A stretch of 48,242 nucleotides of DNA from Candidatus Rokuibacteriota bacterium (GTDB lineage: Bacteria > Methylomirabilota > Methylomirabilia > Rokubacteriales > CSP1-6), in the NCBI GenBank assembly GCA_016193045.1, contig JACPSW010000093.1, forward strand, positions 1 to 48,242. The letters are read 5' to 3'. Position numbers and translations under genes: made by a program. The number at the start of each line of letters is the position of its first letter. Positions within the stretch are counted from its first letter, which is position 1. Below, in pieces: positions 41,903 to 48,242 of the stretch. The notes beneath the pieces are model-generated. The model saw only the letters and a program-made list of their open reading frames with translations. It searched no databases and had not been told where the DNA came from.

Positions 41903-43165
41903 TCAAGCGGGACAGGGCTGCCCCACCCGCTCGGTTCGGGCCCGGTAGCCGCGGGCCAGCTCCAGGAAGATCTCCAGGTCGCGGTCGAGCGGCGCCGGCT
42001 TGCCGTCGAAGTAGAAGTTCTTGATGGGCAGGCCGTCGAGGTCCCGGGAGAGGCGCGGGTAGATGGCCTCCGACACAATGCCGTTCATGCACGTGAAGGG
42101 GCTGATGTCGATGACGCCGTGGGCGCCGTGGGCGCGGAGGTGGACGGCCTTCCCCACGGAGAGGACCATCTCCCCCAGGGCCCCCTCGGGCGGGAGGTAG
42201 GGACGGGCGTATTCCAGGAGCGCCCCGACCGACTCGGGCTCCTCGCGCCCCCGGAGCAGATCGCCGAAGGAGGAGGCGAGGGCGTGCTCGTCGCCCCGCT
42301 GCACCCAGTCGCGGAGCCTCACCCCAAACATCGCGAACGACAGCCGCCGCCCCTTCAGGGTCAGCTCGCGCGCCTCCGACTCGTTGCAGTACCAAATCCA
42401 CTCGCTGACGTCGGAGAGCCAGGCCTCCCCGCCCGCGCGCTCCAGCCGGCGGATCAGGTCCTGATTGCTGAACGGGTGGAGCCGGCAGAAGATCTCTCCC
42501 ACGACGCCGATCAGGGGGCGCGGCGCGCCCTGGACGGCGACCTGCGCGAAGCGCTCGCGCGTCTCGCCGAGGCACTCCACCACGGCCGCGAGGTGGCGGC
42601 GGCGGGAGGGAGCTCGTCGCTCGATGGCGCGGCAGAGGGCGTCCAGGCCCTCGAGGTAGACGCGATCGGTGGTCCCCGGGGTGCATTCGTAGGGACGGAT
42701 CCGATGCAGCGCCTTCTGGAGGAGGTCGGCGCCCACCACCCCCCACCACCCGAGGCGCGGCAGGTCGGGAAACTCCCGCCCCACCGACTGGTAACCATCG
42801 TCGGAGTTGGGGGCGACCACCTGGAGGTCGCCCAGCCCCTCCTCCCTGAAGGCCTTCCTGAACAGCGGGATGTACTGGCCGAAGCGGCACGGCCCCGTGG
42901 TGTTGGCGAAGAAGATGGCGGTCCGCTCGGGCGAGTAATCGGGGCGGCGGGCGAGCTTCAGCAGATCGCCCAGGGTGATCTTCTGGGGCAAGCACTCGTC
43001 CCCCGAGGTGTGCCGCGCCCCCAGCGCGAGGGTGTCCGCGTCCGAGGGCGGAATGACCTCCGCGTCCACACCGAGCGCGCGCCAGACGGCGGCGACGGCG
43101 CGGGCCCCGCCGTAGGTCATGGGGAACACCCAGAGCTTCTTCTCCCGGAGCGACACCCCGCTCAT
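41903..43165 (-). CDS. HgdB/BcrC-like 2-hydroxyacyl-CoA dehydratase/double-cubane cluster family protein
   Basis: The 420-residue protein belongs to the Fe-S reductase family of 2-hydroxyacyl-CoA dehydratases, benzoyl-CoA reductase and double-cubane proteins. Probable cluster cysteines are Cys58 (TSGDECLPQK), Cys93 (TTGPCRFGQY) and Cys359 (SPFTCMNGIVSEA). It starts at ATG 43165, overlapping the activator gene (ATGA), so the two form a reductase-activator pair. There is only one such subunit, whereas classical dehydratases have two. The substrate is unknown; no CoA-ester pathway genes are adjacent. The end of the gene is duplicated at 40160-40255. Confidence 0.85.
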   Translation of the reverse strand: MSGVSLREKKLWVFPMTYGGARAVAAVWRALGVDAEVIPPSDADTLALGARHTSGDECLPQKITLGDLLKLARRPDYSPERTAIFFANTTGPCRFGQYIPLFRKAFREEGLGDLQVVAPNSDDGYQSVGREFPDLPRLGWWGVVGADLLQKALHRIRPYECTPGTTDRVYLEGLDALCRAIERRAPSRRRHLAAVVECLGETRERFAQVAVQGAPRPLIGVVGEIFCRLHPFSNQDLIRRLERAGGEAWLSDVSEWIWYCNESEARELTLKGRRLSFAMFGVRLRDWVQRGDEHALASSFGDLLRGREEPESVGALLEYARPYLPPEGALGEMVLSVGKAVHLRAHGAHGVIDISPFTCMNGIVSEAIYPRLSRDLDGLPIKNFYFDGKPAPLDRDLEIFLELARGYRARTERVGQPCPA

Positions 43166-46164
43166 CGGAGGAATCCCTTGGATTCGAGGTAGGCTTCGCA
43201 CCGCGTCAGCATCCCGGCGTCGTTGCCGTGGCCGTCGAACTGGAGCGTCAGGAAGGGGCGGCCCGCGGCTTCCCCCGTGAAGTGCTTGACGTAGGAATCG
43301 GGCCCGCACTTGAAGTTCGTCACGTAGATGACGTCCAGCCGCGGGGACCGCCCCGCGATCCGGGCCGCGGCGAGGATTCGTCGCCCCGAGTTCCAGTACA
43401 TGTTCTCGTTCAGGTCCCGGATGTCCTCGCCGTCCAGGGGGAGGAAGTCGAGGGGGATGACGTTGATGCCGTAGTGGTCCCGCAGCTTGCCCGCCACGTC
43501 GAGGTTGATGGCGCGGTCGTAGATGTTGTAGGAGCGCCCCAGGAGAATGATTCCGGGCTCCCCGCGTTCCTCGAGGGCCGCCAGGGCCTCCCGCCCCGCG
43601 GCTTCCAGGGCAGCGGCGAACTCAGCCTGGGCCGCGTACGCGCGCTCCACCGCGCCCTCGGCGGCGCGCCGCGTGGCCCCCAGACGGCGGCAGAGGTCCC
43701 GCAGGGCGTCGCGGACGGCCTCCCGTCCCTGGCGGAACCAAACCGTGGGGATCAGGAGCCGGTCGCGCCACTCGGCGGCGCGCGCCACGGAGCGGAGCAC
43801 GAAGGGCAGCGTCTGGTTCCAGGGGCAGAGATGGGAGGCCGGGGTCCAGGCGGGGGCCTCCGCGTCCATGATGTTGGGGAGGAGGATCCAGTCCACGCCC
43901 CGCGCCATCAGGTCCGACAGGTGGCCGTGGGCGACCTTCACCGGGAAGCAGGGCTCGGCTACGGTCAGCTCCTGCCCGGCCTGGATGATCTGCCGGTTGG
44001 TGGGATCGGAGAGCACGACCTCGCAGCCGAGCCCCTCGAGCAGCCCCCGCCAGAAGGGAAAGTAGTCGTAGAAGCTCATGGTCCGCGGCACGCCGACCCT
44101 GAGGCCGCCTCCCGAGGCCCCGGGCTCCCCCCAGCAGAGCCGGTCGCGGAGCGCCAGGAGGTCCTCGATCACCGGCCGGCGCTCCGTCTTGGCGCGCCGC
44201 CGGAATTTCCAGGAGCACTTGTCTCCCCAGTAGGTCTTCACGCCCTCGACGGTGAACTCCTGCATGTCGCAGACGTTGGAGCAGGCCCGGCAAACGAATT
44301 CGCGGAGCCCGTACTCGACCTGGCCGAGATCGAAGCCCCTGAAGCGCGACGGACGCCCGGACCGGGCCCGAGCCTGCCACGCCAGGAGCGCCGCGCCGAT
44401 GGCCCCGATGACCCCGTTGTGGGGCGGGACGATGATGCGCTTGCCCAGGAGCCCGGCGAAGGCGGCGGCCACCGAGTCGTTGTAAGCGGTCCCGCCCTGG
44501 AAGTAGATGGCCTCGCCGATCTTCCGGCCGCGCACCACCCGGTTGAGGTAGTTGAGGGCGACCGAGTAGGCCAGCCCCGCCACCAGGTCGGGCACCTTCG
44601 CCCCGCGCTTCAGGTAGGCGTTGACGTCCTGCTCCATGAAGACCGTGCAGCGCTCGCCCAGGCGGATCGGAGCGGGCGAGGCCAGGGCCAGGCGGGAAAA
44701 CTCCCCCACGATCGCGACGCCGAGCCGCTCGGCCTGCTCCTCCAGGAACGACCCCGTCCCGGCGGCGCACGCCTCGTTCATCGTGAAGTCCACCACGACG
44801 CCGTCCTCGACCCGGATGAACTTGGAGTCCTGCCCGCCGATCTCGAAGATCGTGTCCACCGCCTCCCCCGTGAGGGTGCGGGCCACGTGCACGGCGCCCG
44901 TCTTGTGGGCCGTGATCTCGTCGTGGATGGCGTCGGCCCCCACCAGCTCCCCGATCAGCTCCCGCCCCGATCCGGTGGCGCCCACGCCCACGATCCGGAT
45001 GCGATCGCCGAACTCCTCCCGCAGGTCCCGGAGGCCGCGCGTCACGACCTCGATGGGCCGCCCGTCGGTCCTCACGTAGATCTCCCTGACCAGGCGCCCG
45101 CCTTCATCCACCAGCGCGAAGTTGGTGCTGACGGAGCCCACGTCGATCCCCAAGCAGAGCTCCTCGGGGCCGCCGTTGGAGGGCCGGGAGGGCGCCACCC
45201 GGTCCCGGAGGAGCGTCACCCGCTCCAGGCACAGGGGCGGGAGCGTCGGGAAGTCGGCCGACGGGCGCTCGGCGGCGAGCCGCGCCGGATCCGGGACGAC
45301 GGGCGCTGACCGGTCGCGGGCCAGGAGCGCCGCTCCCACCGCCCCGAACCAGGCGTAGGCGTCGGGGACGACGAGCTCCCCTCCCAGCGCGAACGCCTCG
45401 CCGAGCGCCTTGACCACGGCCCCGTTCGCCGCGAGACCCCCGATGAAGGCCGCCGGGGGAACGACCGGCTTTCCCTTCGCGATGGACGCCTTGAAGTTCC
45501 GGGCGACGGCGTCGGCCAGGCCGCGCAGGATCTCGGGCGGCGTCGCGCCCTTCTGCTGGGCGTGGATCATGTCCGTCTTGGCGAAGACGGAGCAGCGCCC
45601 GGCGATGCGCGCGGCCGACGCCGCGCCGAGCGCCACCGGACCGACCTCTTCCACCCGGTAGCGGAGACGGGTGGCCTGCTGATCGATGAACGACCCGGTC
45701 CCCGCGGCGCAATCGCCGTTGGTCTCGTAGTCGAGGATCTGGCCTTCGGCGCCGACGCGGATGAACTTGGAGGTCTCGCCGCCCATCTCGAAGAGGGTTC
45801 TCACCGACGGGCAGAGGACCGCGGCGGAGCGGACGATGGCCTTGAACTCGTTCTCCGCCGGCAGCCCGAGCGGCTCGGCCACGAGCGCGCCGCCGGCGCC
45901 CGTCACGCCGATGCCCCTCACGGCGCCCGGGGGAAGGGCCGCGGTCAGCTCCCCGAGGAGGGCCCCCACGACGCTCACGGGGTTGCCCATCAGCCGCCGG
46001 TAGCAGGAGAGGAGGAGGGGCAGGTCGGAGGGGCTCGACGGGAGAAACCAGAAGCTTCCGCCGAGGGCGCGGAGGAGGGGGGCCGACTCCCGGTCGCCGG
46101 CGGCCGCCACCTTCACGCTCACGGCGCCCACGTCGATCCCGATCGTGATGCTGGGGTCAGGCAT
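43162..46164 (-). CDS. Acyl-CoA dehydratase activase-related ATPase (tandem BadF domains plus DUF2229)
   Basis: The 1000-residue protein has two ASKHA ATPase domains of BadF/BcrA type. The first spans about 5-285 (IGIDVGAVSVK; GDCAAGTGSF with Cys152; AGRCSVF with Cys191) and the second about 337-610 (GIDVGSVSTNFAL; NEACAAGTGSF with Cys466; GERCTVFMEQD with Cys506). A DUF2229-type half follows (FVCRACSNVCDMQEF, KTYWGDKCSW, TVAEPCFPVKVAHGHL). ATP hydrolysis would drive one-electron transfer to the overlapping HgdB-like protein. One chain therefore contains both halves normally supplied by an activator homodimer, each with its own cluster cysteines. Start ATG 46164 lies in a REP-like repeat, and the ATPase strand begins at residue 6. 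Confidence 0.9.
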   Translation of the reverse strand: MPDPSITIGIDVGAVSVKVAAAGDRESAPLLRALGGSFWFLPSSPSDLPLLLSCYRRLMGNPVSVVGALLGELTAALPPGAVRGIGVTGAGGALVAEPLGLPAENEFKAIVRSAAVLCPSVRTLFEMGGETSKFIRVGAEGQILDYETNGDCAAGTGSFIDQQATRLRYRVEEVGPVALGAASAARIAGRCSVFAKTDMIHAQQKGATPPEILRGLADAVARNFKASIAKGKPVVPPAAFIGGLAANGAVVKALGEAFALGGELVVPDAYAWFGAVGAALLARDRSAPVVPDPARLAAERPSADFPTLPPLCLERVTLLRDRVAPSRPSNGGPEELCLGIDVGSVSTNFALVDEGGRLVREIYVRTDGRPIEVVTRGLRDLREEFGDRIRIVGVGATGSGRELIGELVGADAIHDEITAHKTGAVHVARTLTGEAVDTIFEIGGQDSKFIRVEDGVVVDFTMNEACAAGTGSFLEEQAERLGVAIVGEFSRLALASPAPIRLGERCTVFMEQDVNAYLKRGAKVPDLVAGLAYSVALNYLNRVVRGRKIGEAIYFQGGTAYNDSVAAAFAGLLGKRIIVPPHNGVIGAIGAALLAWQARARSGRPSRFRGFDLGQVEYGLREFVCRACSNVCDMQEFTVEGVKTYWGDKCSWKFRRRAKTERRPVIEDLLALRDRLCWGEPGASGGGLRVGVPRTMSFYDYFPFWRGLLEGLGCEVVLSDPTNRQIIQAGQELTVAEPCFPVKVAHGHLSDLMARGVDWILLPNIMDAEAPAWTPASHLCPWNQTLPFVLRSVARAAEWRDRLLIPTVWFRQGREAVRDALRDLCRRLGATRRAAEGAVERAYAAQAEFAAALEAAGREALAALEERGEPGIILLGRSYNIYDRAINLDVAGKLRDHYGINVIPLDFLPLDGEDIRDLNENMYWNSGRRILAAARIAGRSPRLDVIYVTNFKCGPDSYVKHFTGEAAGRPFLTLQFDGHGNDAGMLTRCEAYLESKGFLR

Positions 46165-46205
46165 GCGTATTTGCGTTATTGGGGTCAGGCACGCGTATTT
46201 GCGTT
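46153..46205 (-). repeat. Two REP-like elements in direct tandem
   Basis: Copies at 46153-46178 and 46181-46205 lie head to tail. The first contains the start codon of the activator gene (complement of 46162-46164). The second contains the stop codon (complement of 46185-46187) and final residues RNANTRA of the methyltransferase gene. The two genes are therefore joined through the repeats. Confidence 0.9.
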
Positions 46206-47078
46206 GCGGGATAGAGGAGCGAGGGTGCGCCACCAGATGACCGCGGCCCGCTTGGGGTATGGAGCGATCCACTCGTCCCCGTCGCGTACCAGGCGCCCGG
46301 CCAGGAACGTCCGGAGAAAGGCGCGGGGCTGCTCGCCCTGGAGCCCCATGTACTCCATCCAGAAGTCGCACGCCTCCTCGAGATCGGTGAACGGCTGGTC
46401 GGAGCGGTAGTCGACCAGGGTCACGGTGGGCGCGACGCCGAGGCGGGCCAGGGCCTCCACCGTCTCCTCCTCCTCACAGGGGCCACCGTAGGGGCGCCCC
46501 AGCAGGATGGGATAGAGCTCGGCGAAGAAGAACTTGTCGCCGCTCCCGGTGGCGTCGCGCACGAAGGCCACCCCCTTCCGAGCGTGCGCCGGGCCCTCGC
46601 GGAGAAAGGGCGAATCCCGATCGAGAAGATTCCCCACGTGGGCGCAGAGCACGAGATCGTGCGGCGGCACGGGAACATCCCCCCAGGCTGCTTCCAGGAC
46701 GCTCACGTTGGTGAGGCCGCACGCGCGGGCCTCCTCCACCAGGGCCTTGGCCATGGCCGGGGCGGGTTCCACGGCCGTGACCAGGCGCAGGCGCTCCGCC
46801 AGAGGGATGGCCAGGGCCCCGCACCCCGCTCCGACATCCAGCGCTGTCTCGCACTCCTCGAGCAGCGGGGCGATGGCTCCCAGCACCTTGGGCGCGAAAT
46901 CGCTCCGCCGCAGGGCCCGCTGGTACCAGGCGACCTTCCGCGGGGTCCAGAACTGTGGCTCGGAGGGGGGCTTCGCCCCCCTTCCGATACCTCCCCCCTG
47001 GGGTTGCGGAGGCGAAGCCTGCGCTCGAACGGCCCCGGGGTCGTTCGAGAACCCGGCGCCCGGTTGAGGCTCCGTCAT
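46185..47078 (-). CDS. Class I SAM-dependent methyltransferase
   Basis: The 297-residue protein has the SAM-binding motif ALDVGAGCGALAIPLAERL with acidic VTAVEPAPAM, then LTNVSVLEAAWGDVPVPPHD. DKFFFAELYPILLGRPYGGP, YRSDQPFTDLEEACDFWMEYM and GDEWIAPYPKRAAVIWWRT form a distinct C-terminal domain. The substrate is unknown; its place before the activator/HgdB pair suggests linked function. Both ends are altered by repeats. Residues about 17-40 (VRAQASPPQPQGGGIGRGAK onward) come from a 69-bp element, and the last seven come from a REP-like copy. Methyltransferase homology starts near FWTPRKVAWYQ, with no other start codon after the element, so ATG 47078 is used but uncertain. Confidence 0.78.
   Translation of the reverse strand: MTEPQPGAGFSNDPGAVRAQASPPQPQGGGIGRGAKPPSEPQFWTPRKVAWYQRALRRSDFAPKVLGAIAPLLEECETALDVGAGCGALAIPLAERLRLVTAVEPAPAMAKALVEEARACGLTNVSVLEAAWGDVPVPPHDLVLCAHVGNLLDRDSPFLREGPAHARKGVAFVRDATGSGDKFFFAELYPILLGRPYGGPCEEEETVEALARLGVAPTVTLVDYRSDQPFTDLEEACDFWMEYMGLQGEQPRAFLRTFLAGRLVRDGDEWIAPYPKRAAVIWWRTLAPLSRNANTRA
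46959..47027. repeat. 69-bp interspersed element, copy 2 (inverted)
   Basis: This is the inverted counterpart of 37637-37705, the same length and about 88% alike. It lies in frame within the N-terminal coding region of the methyltransferase and is read in the opposite direction from its use in the CBS gene. Confidence 0.8.
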
Positions 47079-47106
47079 GCGGCGAGACCGGTCGGCGCGG
47101 CGGCGC

Positions 47107-47553
47107 TCAGGCGGCTGCCGGCAGGCCGTGACGGACCAGGACGACGGGGACCTGGCTACGGCGGAGCACGGTCTCGGCTACACTCCCCAGCATGAGACGC
47201 GCCATGCCGCTCCGGGCGTGGGTGGCCATCGCCACGAGGTCCGCGCCGCACTCCCCGGCCTCCTCCAGGATTTCCTCCGCCGGCTCGCCGAAGCGAACCG
47301 CATACTCGACGGGCAGTCCGGCGAGCTGGTGCGCCGCCTCGCGCAGATAAACCATTCCGAGGTGCTGGAGCCGGTCGGACTCCTGGTCGGCGTAGGCGAT
47401 CACCCGCCCCTCGGCCACGATGGCGGACGGGGTCGGGGCCACGTGCAGCAGGCGGATCACGGCTCCGTCCGCCTTGGCGAGATCCGCGGCGACCGGCAGG
47501 GCCGCTTCGGCCCCGGCGCTCCGGTCCAGCGGGACGAGAATCTTCTTATACAT
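47107..47553 (-). CDS. Universal stress protein, UspA family
   Basis: The 148-residue protein has the whole Usp fold: MYKKILVPLDRSAGAEAALP, LHVAPTPSAI, and the ATP-binding motif ATHARSGMARLMLGSVAETV ending in VPVVLVR. The G-x2-G-x9-G-S/T pattern is largely kept, so it should bind ATP. Usp proteins aid survival under starvation or other stress. It heads the methyltransferase/activator/HgdB gene series, separated from the methyltransferase by 28 bp. ATG 47553 has GGAGAATCCCC just upstream. Confidence 0.94.
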   Translation of the reverse strand: MYKKILVPLDRSAGAEAALPVAADLAKADGAVIRLLHVAPTPSAIVAEGRVIAYADQESDRLQHLGMVYLREAAHQLAGLPVEYAVRFGEPAEEILEEAGECGADLVAMATHARSGMARLMLGSVAETVLRRSQVPVVLVRHGLPAAA

Positions 47554-47571
47554 GGGGATTCTCCTCTGGCG

Positions 47572-47976
47572 CTAAGGCTCTACCAGCGCAGATACCGCGA
47601 CCTTGAGCGCGGTCAGCCGCGGCCCCTCGTGGCGGACCTGCACCGTCACGAAGTCGCCCTTTTTCAACTCCCAGGGGGCGAGTCCCACCTCCACGAACTC
47701 CCCGACCCACCCCGTGGGCCCCGCGCCAGGGGTGCGCTTCACCTGCTTGAACTCGGTCCCCGCGGTCACGGCGACCGTGCGGGGCGTGACCTCGGTGGCG
47801 CCCGCCTTCACGCGCCAGGGCCCGACCTCGCCCACGACGATCGTGCCGGCCTCCCTGTTGAGGGCGAGGATCGATCCCGAGATGTTCGTCGTCTCCTCCG
47901 CCCAGAGGGGAAGCGTCAGCGCCAGGAGGATGGCCGCCAGGAACCCGGTCACTTGAATCATCCGTCGCTCGTTCAT
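47572..47976 (-). CDS. Secreted hypothetical protein
   Basis: The 134-residue product has a signal peptide (basic NERRM, then IQVTGFLAAILLALTLPLWA, with probable cleavage after it). The mature part looks all-beta: SGSILALNREAGTIVVGEVG, TAGTEFKQVKRTPGA and WELKKGDFVTVQV. This is like small OB-fold periplasmic proteins that recall DUF5666, but the match is not strong. ATG 47976 follows GAGAG. It is 18 bp upstream of the usp gene on the same strand, so co-expression is likely. Function unknown. Confidence 0.75.
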   Translation of the reverse strand: MNERRMIQVTGFLAAILLALTLPLWAEETTNISGSILALNREAGTIVVGEVGPWRVKAGATEVTPRTVAVTAGTEFKQVKRTPGAGPTGWVGEFVEVGLAPWELKKGDFVTVQVRHEGPRLTALKVAVSALVEP

Positions 47977-48065
47977 TGCGCTCTCACCGTCCCTTCACCG
48001 GAAGAGTCAGCAATCCCGATGCCAGTGAGACGGCCGGGGTAAGCCGCTGATTTTTTTGATGGCCA

Positions 48066-48106
48066 GCCGCCCCACCCGTTGAAGAAAGCCGGAGGAGTGG
48101 GGCGGC
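48066..48106. terminator. Possible hairpin between response-regulator and secreted-protein genes
   Basis: GCCGCCCCAC at 48066-48075 and GTGGGGCGGC at 48097-48106 form a perfect 10-bp stem with a 21-nt loop, downstream of the response-regulator stop. A run of T (plus strand, 48052-48058) lies next to it but on the wrong side for the minus-strand transcript. It may act as a rho-independent-like pause or be another small repeat. Confidence 0.3.
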
Positions 48107-48127
48107 AGCGCCACAGCCGACGGGGCG

Positions 48128-48242
48128 TCAGGCGGAAGGGGTGCCCAGGGCGCGGTTGACGGCCCCCACGAACTCGCTCGCCGTGAAGGGCTTCGGGAGG
48201 AAGACGATGGCGCCGGCGGCCTGCGCCTCCCGCTTCGCCTCG
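48128..48242 (-). CDS. Response-regulator receiver domain, C-terminal end (cut by window edge)
   Basis: The last 37 codons are visible, reading AGAIVFLPKPFTASEFVGAV and then NRALGTPSA before the stop at 48128-48130. KPF with preceding hydrophobic strand is the conserved lysine switch region of CheY-like receivers, followed by the last helix. Because the gene stops soon after that helix, it is a stand-alone receiver or a receiver at the end of a longer sensor protein, with no DNA-binding domain after it. Confidence 0.8.
   Translation of the reverse strand, partial: EAKREAQAAGAIVFLPKPFTASEFVGAVNRALGTPSA

Noticed and set aside
48040..48060. The run of seven T bases as a rho-independent terminator.
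   Set aside because: The stem next to it (48066-48106) lies on the wrong side of the T-run for plus-strand transcription, and minus-strand RNA would carry A bases there.

Overview
This is a 48 kb window of very GC-rich bacterial chromosome with tightly packed, mostly metabolic genes. GC skew of codon use, frequent GTG starts, class II ribonucleotide reductase, a B-type (ba3-like) oxidase, ferredoxin-linked 2-oxoacid oxidation, a GH57/glgBC glycogen set and abundant small repeats would fit a Candidatus Rokubacteria / Methylomirabilota-like soil or subsurface organism. That placement is inference only; there is no rRNA gene here. No tRNA, rRNA, CRISPR array, prophage or complete transposase gene was seen.

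Layout. 1-2510 (minus): rtcB (cut by the window edge), archease and an Hsp20. 2690-6056: a stand-alone GNAT acetyltransferase facing a GNAT/ADP-forming acyl-CoA synthetase fusion. 6140-11504 (plus): glgB, glgC and a GH57/DUF3536 glycosidase. 11658-15082 (minus): a DASS-type anion transporter, nrdJ and a 30-residue membrane peptide. 15247-18090 (plus): pntAA-pntAB-pntB transhydrogenase, then two tiny coupled ORFs and an orphan molybdenum-hydroxylase large subunit (18453-20702). 20665-29290 (minus): a long run consisting of a four-cysteine small protein, citrate synthase, a radical SAM/SPASM protein, a two-permease ABC transporter, a CuA cupredoxin, a NapH/NosR-like Fe-S membrane protein, a second CuA-like cupredoxin with an enlarged metal loop, and a hydrolase. 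29486-31783 (minus): DUF302, a frameshifted AidB-like acyl-CoA dehydrogenase and a DUF2892 peptide. 31836-34179: ba3-type oxidase cbaD-cbaB-cbaA. 34222-40052: fused PFOR alpha-gamma, a CBS protein, fused PFOR delta-beta and aceK. 40160-41880: a lower-GC island (DUF4160, DUF2442, attC-like site, truncated higB, intact higA) bounded by a duplicated end of the next gene. 41903-47553: an HgdB-like protein, its 1000-residue activator/ATPase, a methyltransferase and a universal stress protein. The window ends with a secreted protein and the tail of a response regulator.

The most unusual theme is small repeats. At least four families sit exactly at gene ends. The commonest is a REP-like sequence (GGGGTCAGGC followed by ATGCGTATTTGCGTTA, twelve or so copies including variants). 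It supplies the only plausible start codon of the GNAT, DASS and activator genes, and the stop codon or last codons of the GH57, DASS, aceK and methyltransferase genes. A second element separates cbaB from cbaA and carries a near-perfect duplication of the overlapping stop/start, so both reading frames remain whole. A third, of 69 bp, is read in frame inside a CBS protein and a methyltransferase.

Functionally, citrate synthase, AceK, PFOR, transhydrogenase and the ba3 oxidase describe control of carbon and electron flow around acetyl-CoA, isocitrate and NADPH. The CuA cupredoxin/Fe-S/radical SAM/ABC operon has no visible catalytic partner and is the best candidate here for an undescribed system.
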